DNA of 64,000 nt from Paucimonas sp. (GTDB lineage Bacteria; Pseudomonadota; Gammaproteobacteria; Pseudomonadales; Pseudomonadaceae), in assembly GCA_031253995.1 (NCBI GenBank), contig JAIRVG010000049.1, positions 1-64,000 of the forward strand, in the 5' to 3' direction. Position numbers and translations under genes: made by a program. The notes beneath the pieces were generated by a model, which saw only the letters and a program-made list of their open reading frames with translations, was not told where the DNA came from and did no database searches. How positions within the stretch are numbered: the first letter of the stretch is position 1; each line of letters opens with the position of its first letter. This document shows positions 44,507-52,592 of the stretch, one piece after another.

Positions 44507-45442
44507 ATGAACATCATCGGACCCGACTATCTGGTATTCGGCGTCGACAACGTCGCCGACTGCGTGCAGTACATGATCGACTACGGCCTCAAGCCGTGTG
44601 ACATCGACGACAACGGCGGCTACCTCGAAGCGCTGGACGGCACCGGCGTACTCATCCGCCCGCGCCACGACCCGCGCCTGCCGGCGCCCATGGGCACCGC
44701 CACGACCCTGCGCGAGACGGTCTATGGCGTTGCCGACGAAGCCACCCTGCAAGCCATCGAGGCCGAGCTGGGCAAGGATCGCGACGTGGTGCGCGGCGAG
44801 GATGGCGTGCTGCGCTGCGTCGATGACATGGGCTTCGCCCTCGGTTTTCGCATCACCCAACGCCGGACGCTCGACCTGCCGGGCGAAGCCAGCCATGCCC
44901 CGGGCGCGGCGGCGGCACGGCCGGTCAATGCCCTGGGTGCCAGCAACGAGATCGCCGCGCTGCCCCGCAGCCTGTCCCACGTGGTGTATTTCGTCCCGGA
45001 TGCCGACCGTGCCGAAGCCTTCTACACGCGCCTGGGCTTCGTCTGCACCGACCGCTTCATCGACACCGGGCCGTTCCTGCGCCCGGCCGGCACCCAGGAT
45101 CACCACACCCTGTTCCTGATCCAGACCCCGCCGTTCATGAAAGGGATCGAGCACTTCACCTTCCACCTGGGTGGGCCGACCGAGGTGCTGCTGGCGGGCA
45201 GCCGGTTCGTGGAGAAGGGTTATGAATCGTTCTGGGGGCCGGGACGGCACCAGCTGGGGTCGAACTGGTTCTGGTACTTCAACAGTCCCATGGGCTGCCA
45301 TGTGGAGTACGACGCCGACATGGACCTGCACGATGAAGAATGGACTGCCCGGGTCGCGGCGCCGGGGGCGGACAATTCGCAGTACTTCCTGTTCCAGTAC
45401 CGGGAGAAGTGGTTCCCGGCGGGGCCGCCGCCGAAGCATTGA
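44507..45442 (+). CDS. Extradiol-type dioxygenase, two VOC domains
   Basis: A 311-residue protein with two vicinal-oxygen-chelate modules, as in 2,3-dihydroxybiphenyl dioxygenase. The N-terminal module covers about 1-120, and the catalytic C-terminal module carries the Fe(II) ligands His158 (LSHVVYF), His216 (IEHFTFHLGG) and Glu267 (CHVEYDADMD). All three are present, so it should be an active ring-cleavage enzyme rather than a structural relative. It is the last gene of the hydrolase operon, ending just before a strong terminator. The aromatic substrate is not determinable. Confidence 0.85.
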   Translation: MNIIGPDYLVFGVDNVADCVQYMIDYGLKPCDIDDNGGYLEALDGTGVLIRPRHDPRLPAPMGTATTLRETVYGVADEATLQAIEAELGKDRDVVRGEDGVLRCVDDMGFALGFRITQRRTLDLPGEASHAPGAAAARPVNALGASNEIAALPRSLSHVVYFVPDADRAEAFYTRLGFVCTDRFIDTGPFLRPAGTQDHHTLFLIQTPPFMKGIEHFTFHLGGPTEVLLAGSRFVEKGYESFWGPGRHQLGSNWFWYFNSPMGCHVEYDADMDLHDEEWTARVAAPGADNSQYFLFQYREKWFPAGPPPKH

Positions 45443-45463
45443 GGGGTTGCCGGGAACACGGAA

Positions 45464-45491
45464 GGGGCGTCGGATGACGCCCCCTTTTTTT
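45464..45491 (+). terminator. Rho-independent terminator of the hydrolase-dioxygenase operon
   Basis: GGGGCGTC-GGAT-GACGCCCC followed by seven T residues, 21 bases after the dioxygenase stop. Confidence 0.93.
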
Positions 45492-45492
45492 G

Positions 45493-45583
45493 GAGTTGCA
45501 AGCTTCAAGCTGCAAGCAGTAAGAAAGAGCCAGTGCGCGGCGCCGCAGCTTTTTCTTGCAGCTTGTAGCTTGTAGCTTGCAGC
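45493..45583. repeat. Palindromic GCAAGCT-rich intergenic repeat
   Basis: The left arm (GAGTTGCAAGCTTCAAGCTG) and the reverse complement of the right arm (GAGCTGCAAGCTACAAGCTA) agree over about 30 bases, each built of CAAGCT steps. This is an imperfect palindrome of about 90 bases of a kind found repeatedly between Pseudomonas genes. A T-run follows on the plus strand at 45597. Confidence 0.6.
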
Positions 45584-45617
45584 TCCTTCGGGTGGGCTTT
45601 TTTTGCTTTCATGGCCT

Positions 45618-45741
45618 CGAATCTGTTGGCATTTCTCCAGCCCGTCCGTCCCTACCTGATATTTCTGCCAGTTGCGCACCCCGCCCCGTCGGCTCTTCAA
45701 TCTGCTCAGCCCCTCCGGCTCGCACAGGATTGGAGAATCCC
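45618..45741 (+). repeat. 5' leader block duplicated with the RCC1/Ig genes (copy 1)
   Basis: From TTGGCATTTC through CTACCTGATATTTCTGCCAG to AGGATTGGAGAATCCC this leader is almost the same as 49050-49160 before the second gene. Both contain TTGGAGAATCCC as ribosome site. It shows that the tandem duplication included the promoter region. Confidence 0.85.
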
Positions 45742-48700
45742 ATGACCACCCCTACGGACGTCCTCAACCTCGACCCGATCTACATTCCCGGCCTGATTAC
45801 CCCAGTGCAGACCGACGGTGCCGTCGGCGGGGTCAACCACAACATGATCCACGCCAACGACGCCGGCCTGCTGGTCATCGTCCAGACCTACCTGAACATG
45901 CAGCAAGGCGACTGGATCGAGGTGTTCTGGGGTGATGACAGCACTCCCGTCGCCGCCGACCTGGTCCTGCCCGAGCAGGTCGGCGAGGACTTTGCCCTGT
46001 TCATCCGCGCCAATCGCATTCCCGAGGGCATCCACGATCTGTACGCCAGGGTCACCCGCTCCGGCGGTGGCAATGGCGGTGAGTCACCGCCCCTGGCCAT
46101 CCTCGTGCGCACCGAGTTTCCCGGCGGCACCGATCCCGAGCCCGACCTGCCTGGCCACCAGAACCTCGCTGCTCCCAAGCCAGAGACCGACTTCATCGAC
46201 GAGGACGCGGCCAAGAATGGCGTCAAGGTGACCATCGCCGGCTACCCCAATATGCGGGTTTTCGATGTCATCACCCTCAGCTGGGGCGGTGAGCTGCTGC
46301 GGCATGAAGTCACCCAGGGCGAGGTGGACGCCGGCACCCTGGACATCCTGGTCGACGAAGCCACTATCTTCGAAGCAGGCGCCAGCGACCAGCTGGTGCT
46401 GGTCTACCGAGTCATCGACGAGGTGCACAACGCCTCCAGCGACTGGTCCATCCGCACCTACGTCACAGTGGAAGTCGGCACCAATCTGTTCGACGCGCCA
46501 ATGGTCGAGAACCCCGACATGGACGCCGATCCCTACGACGTCATCGACCTGGAAAAGCTGGGCGACGACGACCTGCAGGTCAATGTCATGGCCGCCCCCG
46601 GCGGCAAGCTGGAACAAGGTGACCTGATCACCCTGAGCTGGGTCGGGACCACCGCCCAGGGCCAGCCCGTAGCCTTCCAGCCGCCACCGCAAAGCGTGCC
46701 GCGGGTACCGGTGGTGCTGATGTTCTTCATCCCCAATGCCGACGTTCGGCAACTGGCCCACGGTCGCGGAGTCGCCTCCTATACCGTCACCCGCGACGAT
46801 GCCCCGGCGGGTATCTCCAAGCGCGGCCACGTGTCCTTTATCGGTGTCGAGCAACGCCTGCCCCGGCCGTCTGTAACCGAAGCGGTCGGCGGCGTGCTCG
46901 ACCCAACCTTGGCCAGCGCCACCGCCGTGGTTCCCGGCGAGGCCCTGGAAGCGGGCGACACGGTGAAGCTCACCTGGATCGGCGCCCGCGCCAACGGCAC
47001 GCCGCTGATGCGCGAGTTCGTCGCGGGCGTCAGCGGCGGCAACGCCGGCAAGCCGATGAGCTTCAGCATCCCCGGCGCCGAGCTGATAGCCCCGCTGGAC
47101 GGTGGCACGCTCAGAGTCTACTACCGCCTGATCAAGATCTCCGGGGTGGAGCTGGAGTCCGAACGCGAGGAACTGAGGGTCGGCGAAGCCCAGGCCGACC
47201 TGCCTGCCCCCTTCACCCGTCCGCCAGCCGAGGACGGCGTGCTCGATCCCGAGCAGTTGCCGGCGCAACTGGAGATCGTCGTCGCCCCTTGGCCCGGCAT
47301 GGGCGAAGGGCAGACGGTGTACCTGGTGTGGAGTGCCAGCAGTGGCCCGCACTTCGACGACTTCATGCCGATCAGCGCGCCGCAGGTGGGACACGAAGTG
47401 GTGTTCCGCCTGGACCGCAGTCACGTGGAGGCAAACCTCGGCGCCGAGGTCGAGCTGTTCTACCGGGTGGAAGCGCCGGGCGAACCGACGCGGATTTCCG
47501 CAGTGGCGACCCTGCGCATCGGCAGCCAGGAGGATATCGAAAGCGGGCCGCTGCGCGTCATGGGTGCAAGGCACCGCCACAACCACGCGCGCGGGATGAA
47601 CGGGCCGGCCATCCTCAGCGCCCTGCACGACGAGAGTCTTTTGCCGCTGCGCGCGGGCTGGCGCTACGAGGACAGCGAGGAGTGGACGGTGGCGACCGAG
47701 TGGTTCGACGACAAGCCCTGGCTCAAGCTCTATGTCCGCAGCCGCAGCCAGACCTGGGAGTGTTCGCCCGTGAACATCGTCGGCAATGGCATCCACGTCA
47801 ACGGGATCGACGGATCCGCCTTCGTCGCCATGCGTGATGAAGTCATGGACGGTACCGACGTGGTCGTCGATATGGTCGCCTGGGGCGCCCCGGACGCTGG
47901 CGGCGAGCTAGGGCCCGAGCAGATCGCCCTCAAGAACGTGGCCGAGATCGCCGCGAACAGCTACGCGTTTGCCGCACGCCTGCGCAACGGCGATGTAGCG
48001 TGCTGGGGGCGGCCGGAATACGGCGGTAGTCCCGATCTGATCCAGGGTAACTTCGTCGAGGTCCGGGGAGGCTCAGCGGACTTCGTCGGACGCCAAAGCA
48101 GCGGTGATCTGTTCGCCTGGGGCCATAGTAACGAGTCCTTCCCTATACCGGAGCATGTACTGCAACACAAGGACTACAAGGCCCTCTTCAATACCATGTA
48201 CGCATTCGCCGGGCTGCGCGAGAGCGGCCATGTGATGGCATGGGGGAATCCGACCTACGGTGGAAAAATGCGCCAGGGGCAGGAGCTGTTCGACGATATC
48301 GTCGACGTCCTGGGCAGCTTCGGTGCCTTCGTCGCACTCCGCGACCTCGGCGACGGCAAGAGCGTGATCGGGTGGGGAGACACGCACGGTGGCGTGCTGC
48401 CCGAGAACATCGCCGCACTCACCAATGTCAAGCGGATCGCTGCGACAACCGGGCATTCGTTCTGCATCCTCCTGGAAAGCGGAGAGCTGAAAGCCTGGCC
48501 TGCCAACGTGCCTGGTGGAACTATCCCGGACGACATCGCGCGGCTGGACAACGTCGTGGAAGTCACTGCCTCCGCCATGGCCTTTTGTGCGCGGCTGCGC
48601 TCAGGGAAAGTCGTCGCCTGGGGCGATGCGGGCGCAGGCGGAACACTTCCGGCTGACATCGCGGACAAAACGAACATCACCCAGGTGACCGGCAATTTCG

Positions 48701-48984
48701 ATGCGTTCGCGGCGTTGTGCAGTGACGGTACGGTGGTGGCCTGGGGGGATCGCAACACAGGTGGAGATATCTCCACGGTAGCCGACCAGCTCAAGGACGT
48801 GCGGGCGATCTATGCCAACGCTTACGCATTCGCCGCGCTGACTGCGGATGGCCGCGTGGTGACCTGGGGTGCGCAAGGTAGCGGTGGCTCCAGTGATCAC
48901 GTGCAACCCGAGCTCACTGGCCGTGTCACGGCCAGGCGCCTGCTGTCTGACACGGATGTCGCAGCGGTGGGAACGGCTGACTAG
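45742..48984 (+). CDS. Large Ig-like/RCC1-repeat protein, copy 1
   Basis: I do not know a named function for this 1,080-residue protein. The first ~600 residues contain about five beta-sandwich repeats with the recurring phrase GDxIxLxWxG (IEVFWGD, VITLSWGG, LITLSWVG, VKLTWIG, VYLVWSA). A linker with RHRHNH follows. From about residue 708 come eight RCC1-type repeats of about 41 residues (VVAWGD-GG-N-AFAAL pattern) and part of a ninth, forming a beta-propeller. No signal peptide, no membrane span. GGAG precedes the ATG by 8 bases. A close tandem paralogue follows. It may be secreted by a non-Sec route, or be cytoplasmic. Confidence 0.85.
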   Translation: MTTPTDVLNLDPIYIPGLITPVQTDGAVGGVNHNMIHANDAGLLVIVQTYLNMQQGDWIEVFWGDDSTPVAADLVLPEQVGEDFALFIRANRIPEGIHDLYARVTRSGGGNGGESPPLAILVRTEFPGGTDPEPDLPGHQNLAAPKPETDFIDEDAAKNGVKVTIAGYPNMRVFDVITLSWGGELLRHEVTQGEVDAGTLDILVDEATIFEAGASDQLVLVYRVIDEVHNASSDWSIRTYVTVEVGTNLFDAPMVENPDMDADPYDVIDLEKLGDDDLQVNVMAAPGGKLEQGDLITLSWVGTTAQGQPVAFQPPPQSVPRVPVVLMFFIPNADVRQLAHGRGVASYTVTRDDAPAGISKRGHVSFIGVEQRLPRPSVTEAVGGVLDPTLASATAVVPGEALEAGDTVKLTWIGARANGTPLMREFVAGVSGGNAGKPMSFSIPGAELIAPLDGGTLRVYYRLIKISGVELESEREELRVGEAQADLPAPFTRPPAEDGVLDPEQLPAQLEIVVAPWPGMGEGQTVYLVWSASSGPHFDDFMPISAPQVGHEVVFRLDRSHVEANLGAEVELFYRVEAPGEPTRISAVATLRIGSQEDIESGPLRVMGARHRHNHARGMNGPAILSALHDESLLPLRAGWRYEDSEEWTVATEWFDDKPWLKLYVRSRSQTWECSPVNIVGNGIHVNGIDGSAFVAMRDEVMDGTDVVVDMVAWGAPDAGGELGPEQIALKNVAEIAANSYAFAARLRNGDVACWGRPEYGGSPDLIQGNFVEVRGGSADFVGRQSSGDLFAWGHSNESFPIPEHVLQHKDYKALFNTMYAFAGLRESGHVMAWGNPTYGGKMRQGQELFDDIVDVLGSFGAFVALRDLGDGKSVIGWGDTHGGVLPENIAALTNVKRIAATTGHSFCILLESGELKAWPANVPGGTIPDDIARLDNVVEVTASAMAFCARLRSGKVVAWGDAGAGGTLPADIADKTNITQVTGNFDAFAALCSDGTVVAWGDRNTGGDISTVADQLKDVRAIYANAYAFAALTADGRVVTWGAQGSGGSSDHVQPELTGRVTARRLLSDTDVAAVGTAD

Positions 48985-49005
48985 GTCGCAAGTGCACCGC
49001 GATCA

Positions 49006-49040
49006 GTGAGGGAGCGGATTCATCCGCTCTCTCACTTTTT
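49006..49040 (+). terminator. Terminator between the two RCC1/Ig genes
   Basis: GTGAGGGAGCGGAT-TC-ATCCGCTCTCTCAC stem followed by TTTTT. Each paralogue thus has its own transcript end and start. Confidence 0.85.
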
Positions 49041-49049
49041 CATACCCTT

Positions 49050-49160
49050 GAATCCGTTGGCATTTCCCCCCTACCTGATATTTCTGCCAGTTGCGCACCC
49101 CACCCCATCGGTTCTTCAATCTGCTCAGCCCCTCCGGCTCGCACAGGATTGGAGAATCCC
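49050..49160 (+). repeat. 5' leader block duplicated with the RCC1/Ig genes (copy 2)
   Basis: Almost identical to 45618-45741: same CCTGATATTTCTGCCAGTTG and AGGATTGGAGAATCCC parts, with a few single-base changes and a short deletion at its left end. Confidence 0.85.
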
Positions 49161-52100
49161 ATGACCACCCCTACGGACGTCCTCAACCTCGACCCGATCT
49201 ACATTCCCGGCCTGATCACCCCGGTACAGACCGACGGTGCCGTCGGCGGGGTCAACCGCAATATGATCCACTCCCACGAAAGCGGCCTGCTGATCCAGGT
49301 CCAGGCCTACCTGAACATGGAGGAAGGCGACTGGATCGAGGTGTTCTGGGGCGACGATGGCACCCCCGTCGCCTCCGACCGGGTCATGTTCGAGCATGTG
49401 GGCGAGGATTTCGCCATGCTCGTCCCCGCCAACCGCGTGCCCGAAGGCGTGCATCCACTCTTCTGCCGGGTGACCCGCGCCGGTGGCGGCAACGGCGGTG
49501 AGTCCACGCCTATCGCCATTCTTGTGCGTACCCTGTTCCCCGGCGGCACCGACCCCGAGCCTGACGCCCCCGGCCACCAGAACCTCGCTGCTCCTGAGCC
49601 AGAGACCGACTCCATCGACGAGGACGCGGCGAAGAACGGCGTCAAGGTCACCATCGCCGGCTACCCCAACATGCGTGAATTCGACCGGATCACCCTGAGC
49701 TGGGGCGGCGAGCTGCTGCGGCATGAAGTCACCCAGGCCGAGGTGGACGCCAGCACGCTGGACATCCTGGTCGACGAAGCCACCATCTTCGCAGCAGGCG
49801 CCAGCGACCAGCTGGTGCTGGTCTACAAAGTGATCGACGAGGTGCACAACGCCTCCAGCGACTGGTCCATCCGCACCTACGTCAAGGTGGAGATCGGCAC
49901 CGACCTGTTCGACGCACCAATGGTCGAGAACCCCGACATCGACGCCGATCCCTACGACGTCATCGACCTGGAAAAACTGGGCGACGACGACCTGCTGGTC
50001 AACGTCATGGCCGCCCCCGGCGGCAAGCTGGAGCAAGGAGACCTGGTCACCCTGAGCTGGGTCGGAACCACCGCCCAGGGTCAGCCCATAGCCTTCCAGC
50101 CGCCACCGCAGAGCGTGCCGCGGGTACCGGTGATGCTGATCTTTATCATCCCCAATGCCGATGTGCGCCAACTGGCTCACGGTCGCGGCGTCGCCTCCTA
50201 CACGGTCACCCGCGACGATGCCCCGGCGGGTATCTCCAAGCGCGGCCATGTGACCTTCGTCGGCGTCGAGCAGGGCCTGCCGAAACCGACGGTGAGCGAT
50301 GCCGTGGATGGCGTGCTCGACCCTGCGCTGGACGGCACCACGGTGGTGGTCCCCGGCGATGCCCTGGAGGCCGGTGACTACGTCAAGCTGGTCTGGCTCG
50401 GTACCCGCGCCAACGGCAGCCCGCTGTTGCACGAGGATGAACGGCCGGTCAGCGGCAGCGGTGCCGGCAAGCCGATGAACTTCAGCATCCCCGCTACGGC
50501 AATCGCGCCGCTCGATGGCGGCACCCTCAGAGTCCACTACATCCTGGAAAAACGCTCGGGCCTGGTGCTGGAGTCCGAACGGGAACGGTTGAGCGTCGGC
50601 GAGAGCCGCGAGCAATTGCCGCCGCCCTTCACCGACCCTGCCGCAGAGGATGGGGTTCTCGACCCCGAGGACCTTCCGGAACAGCTGCGGATCATCGTCC
50701 CGCCGTGGCCCGGTATGCACGTCGGACAGACGCTGTACCTGTTCTGGCGCGCCAGCAGCGGGCCGCAATTCGACGACTTCATGCCCATCAGCGCGCCGAT
50801 GCTCGGCGAGGAGGTGGTGTTCCATCTCGACCGTGAGCAGGTCGAGGCGAACCTGGGCGCGACCATCGAGATCTCGTACCGGGTGCAAGCCTCCGGAGAG
50901 CCGGAGCAGGTGTCCGAAATCGCGACCTTCGTCATCGACACCCAGGAAGACATGGACGAAGGACCGCTGCGCATCATGGGCGCGCGTCGCCGCCACAACC
51001 ACTGGCAGGGGCTGACCGCGCCGGCCATCCTCAGCGCCGTGCACGACGAGACTCTCTTGCCGATGCGCGCGGGCTGGCGCTACGAGGACAGCGAGCGCTG
51101 GACGGTGGCAACCGAGTGGTTCGACGACAAGCCCTGGCTCAAGCTCTATGTGCGCAGCCACAGCCAGACCTGGGAATGTTCGCCCATCAACATCATCGGC
51201 AATGGCGCCTACACCCAGACTTACGCAGGCGCCTTCGTCGCCATGCGCGATGAAGTCATGGACGGTACCGACGTGATCGTCGATATGGTCGCCTGGGGCG
51301 ACCCGGACTTCGGCGGCAGGCTGGTCCCCGAGCAGATCGCCATCGAGAACGTGGCCGCGATTGCCGCGAACGGCTACGCGTTTGCCGCACGCCTGCGCAA
51401 CGGCGATATAGCGTGCTGGGGGCTGCCGGAAAACGGCGGTAGTCCGGCGTTGATCCGGGGTGACTTCGTCGAGGTCCGGGGAGGCTGGTCGGACTTCGTC
51501 GGGCGCCAAAGCAACGGCGATCTGCTCGCCTGGGGCACTAGCCACTCCCCCATACCGGAGCATGTACTGCAACACAAGGACTACAAGGCCCTCTTCAATA
51601 CCACGTACGCATTCGCCGGGCTGCGCGAGAGCGGCCATGTGAAGGCATGGGGGCATCGGCTCTTCGGTGGAGAAATGCGCCAGGGGCAGGAGCGGTTCGA
51701 CGATATCATCGACGTCATGGGCAACTACGGTGCCTTCCTCGCACTGCGCGACTTCGGCGACGGCAAGAGCGTGATCGGGTGGGGAGACCCAACGCGCGGT
51801 GGCGAGGTGCCCGCGCACATCGCCGCCCTCACCAATGTCAAGCGGCTCGCGGCGACAACCGGGGCTTCGTTCTGCATCCTCCTGGAAAGCGGAGAGCTGA
51901 AAGCCTGGCCTCCTGGGCCCTATGGTGGAACTATCCCGGACGACATCGCACGGCTGGACAACGTCGTGGAAGTCACTTCCACCAACCAGGCCTATTGTGC
52001 GCGACTGCGCTCGGGAAAAATTGTCGCCTGGGGCACGGCGGTCGCAGGCGGAAAACTCCCGGCTGACATCGAGGGCAAAACGAACATCGTCCAGGTGATA

Positions 52101-52394
52101 GGCAATCTCAGTTCGTTCGCGGCCTTGTGCAGCGACGGTACGGTGGGGGCCTGGGGGGATGCCAAGACAGGTGGAGATATCTCCGAGGTAGCCGACCAGC
52201 TCACGGACGTGCGGGCGATCTATGCCAACGCTTACTCCTACGCCGCGCTGACCGCGGATCGCCGCGTGGTGACCTGGGGGGCGAAAACTGCCGGTGGCTC
52301 CAGCGATCACGTGCAACCCGAGCTCACTGGCCATGTCACGGCCAGGCGCCTGCTGTCTGACACGGATGCCGCAGCGGTGGGAATGGCGGACTAG
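49161..52394 (+). CDS. Large Ig-like/RCC1-repeat protein, copy 2
   Basis: The 1,077-residue paralogue of the preceding protein has the same plan: about five Ig-like repeats, then eight RCC1-type blades from about residue 705. Blade phrases: IACWGLPENGG, LLAWGTSHSP, VKAWGHRLFGG, VIGWGDPTRGG, IVAWGTAVAGG, GAWGDAKTGG, VVTWGAKTAGG. Substitutions against copy 1 are spread throughout but seem denser at blade loops, for example HSNESF versus TSHSP and NVPGG versus GPYGG. The shared ends are nearly unchanged. Function unknown; the pair may bind different partners through variable propeller loops. Confidence 0.85.
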   Translation: MTTPTDVLNLDPIYIPGLITPVQTDGAVGGVNRNMIHSHESGLLIQVQAYLNMEEGDWIEVFWGDDGTPVASDRVMFEHVGEDFAMLVPANRVPEGVHPLFCRVTRAGGGNGGESTPIAILVRTLFPGGTDPEPDAPGHQNLAAPEPETDSIDEDAAKNGVKVTIAGYPNMREFDRITLSWGGELLRHEVTQAEVDASTLDILVDEATIFAAGASDQLVLVYKVIDEVHNASSDWSIRTYVKVEIGTDLFDAPMVENPDIDADPYDVIDLEKLGDDDLLVNVMAAPGGKLEQGDLVTLSWVGTTAQGQPIAFQPPPQSVPRVPVMLIFIIPNADVRQLAHGRGVASYTVTRDDAPAGISKRGHVTFVGVEQGLPKPTVSDAVDGVLDPALDGTTVVVPGDALEAGDYVKLVWLGTRANGSPLLHEDERPVSGSGAGKPMNFSIPATAIAPLDGGTLRVHYILEKRSGLVLESERERLSVGESREQLPPPFTDPAAEDGVLDPEDLPEQLRIIVPPWPGMHVGQTLYLFWRASSGPQFDDFMPISAPMLGEEVVFHLDREQVEANLGATIEISYRVQASGEPEQVSEIATFVIDTQEDMDEGPLRIMGARRRHNHWQGLTAPAILSAVHDETLLPMRAGWRYEDSERWTVATEWFDDKPWLKLYVRSHSQTWECSPINIIGNGAYTQTYAGAFVAMRDEVMDGTDVIVDMVAWGDPDFGGRLVPEQIAIENVAAIAANGYAFAARLRNGDIACWGLPENGGSPALIRGDFVEVRGGWSDFVGRQSNGDLLAWGTSHSPIPEHVLQHKDYKALFNTTYAFAGLRESGHVKAWGHRLFGGEMRQGQERFDDIIDVMGNYGAFLALRDFGDGKSVIGWGDPTRGGEVPAHIAALTNVKRLAATTGASFCILLESGELKAWPPGPYGGTIPDDIARLDNVVEVTSTNQAYCARLRSGKIVAWGTAVAGGKLPADIEGKTNIVQVIGNLSSFAALCSDGTVGAWGDAKTGGDISEVADQLTDVRAIYANAYSYAALTADRRVVTWGAKTAGGSSDHVQPELTGHVTARRLLSDTDAAAVGMAD

Positions 52395-52457
52395 ACCGCA
52401 AGTGCACCGCGGTCGGCTCTCATGGAACAACACATGACTCATTGATTTAGCAGGGAC

Positions 52458-52529
52458 TGTGGGAGCGGGTTTACCCGCGATGGCGGTAGTGAACTCACCA
52501 TCGCAATCGCGGGTGAACCCGCTCCCACA
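52458..52529. repeat. REP pair after the RCC1/Ig genes
   Basis: TGTGGGAGCGGGTTTACCCG and its inverted partner ending AACCCGCTCCCACA form the classic Pseudomonas putida-group REP pair with a short spacer. It separates convergent genes. Confidence 0.9.
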
Positions 52530-52592
52530 AGGTCCCCATGTTCCCTGCGCGACAACGCAGCCCCGCAGGGCTGGGTGAACGCCCACGAGAAC

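Noticed and set aside
45493..45583. CRISPR array
   Set aside because: The CAAGCT units are short, unspaced and palindromic; there are no regular spacers and no cas genes.
45742..52394. Chromatin-type RCC1 exchange factor
   Set aside because: Only the propeller repeat is shared; nothing suggests a GTPase partner or chromatin role in a bacterium.
49125..52586. Long minus-strand open frame opposite RCC1/Ig copy 2
   Set aside because: Shadow of a G+C-rich gene; no motif, no ribosome site, composition typical of antisense frames. The similar frame opposite copy 1 is also rejected.
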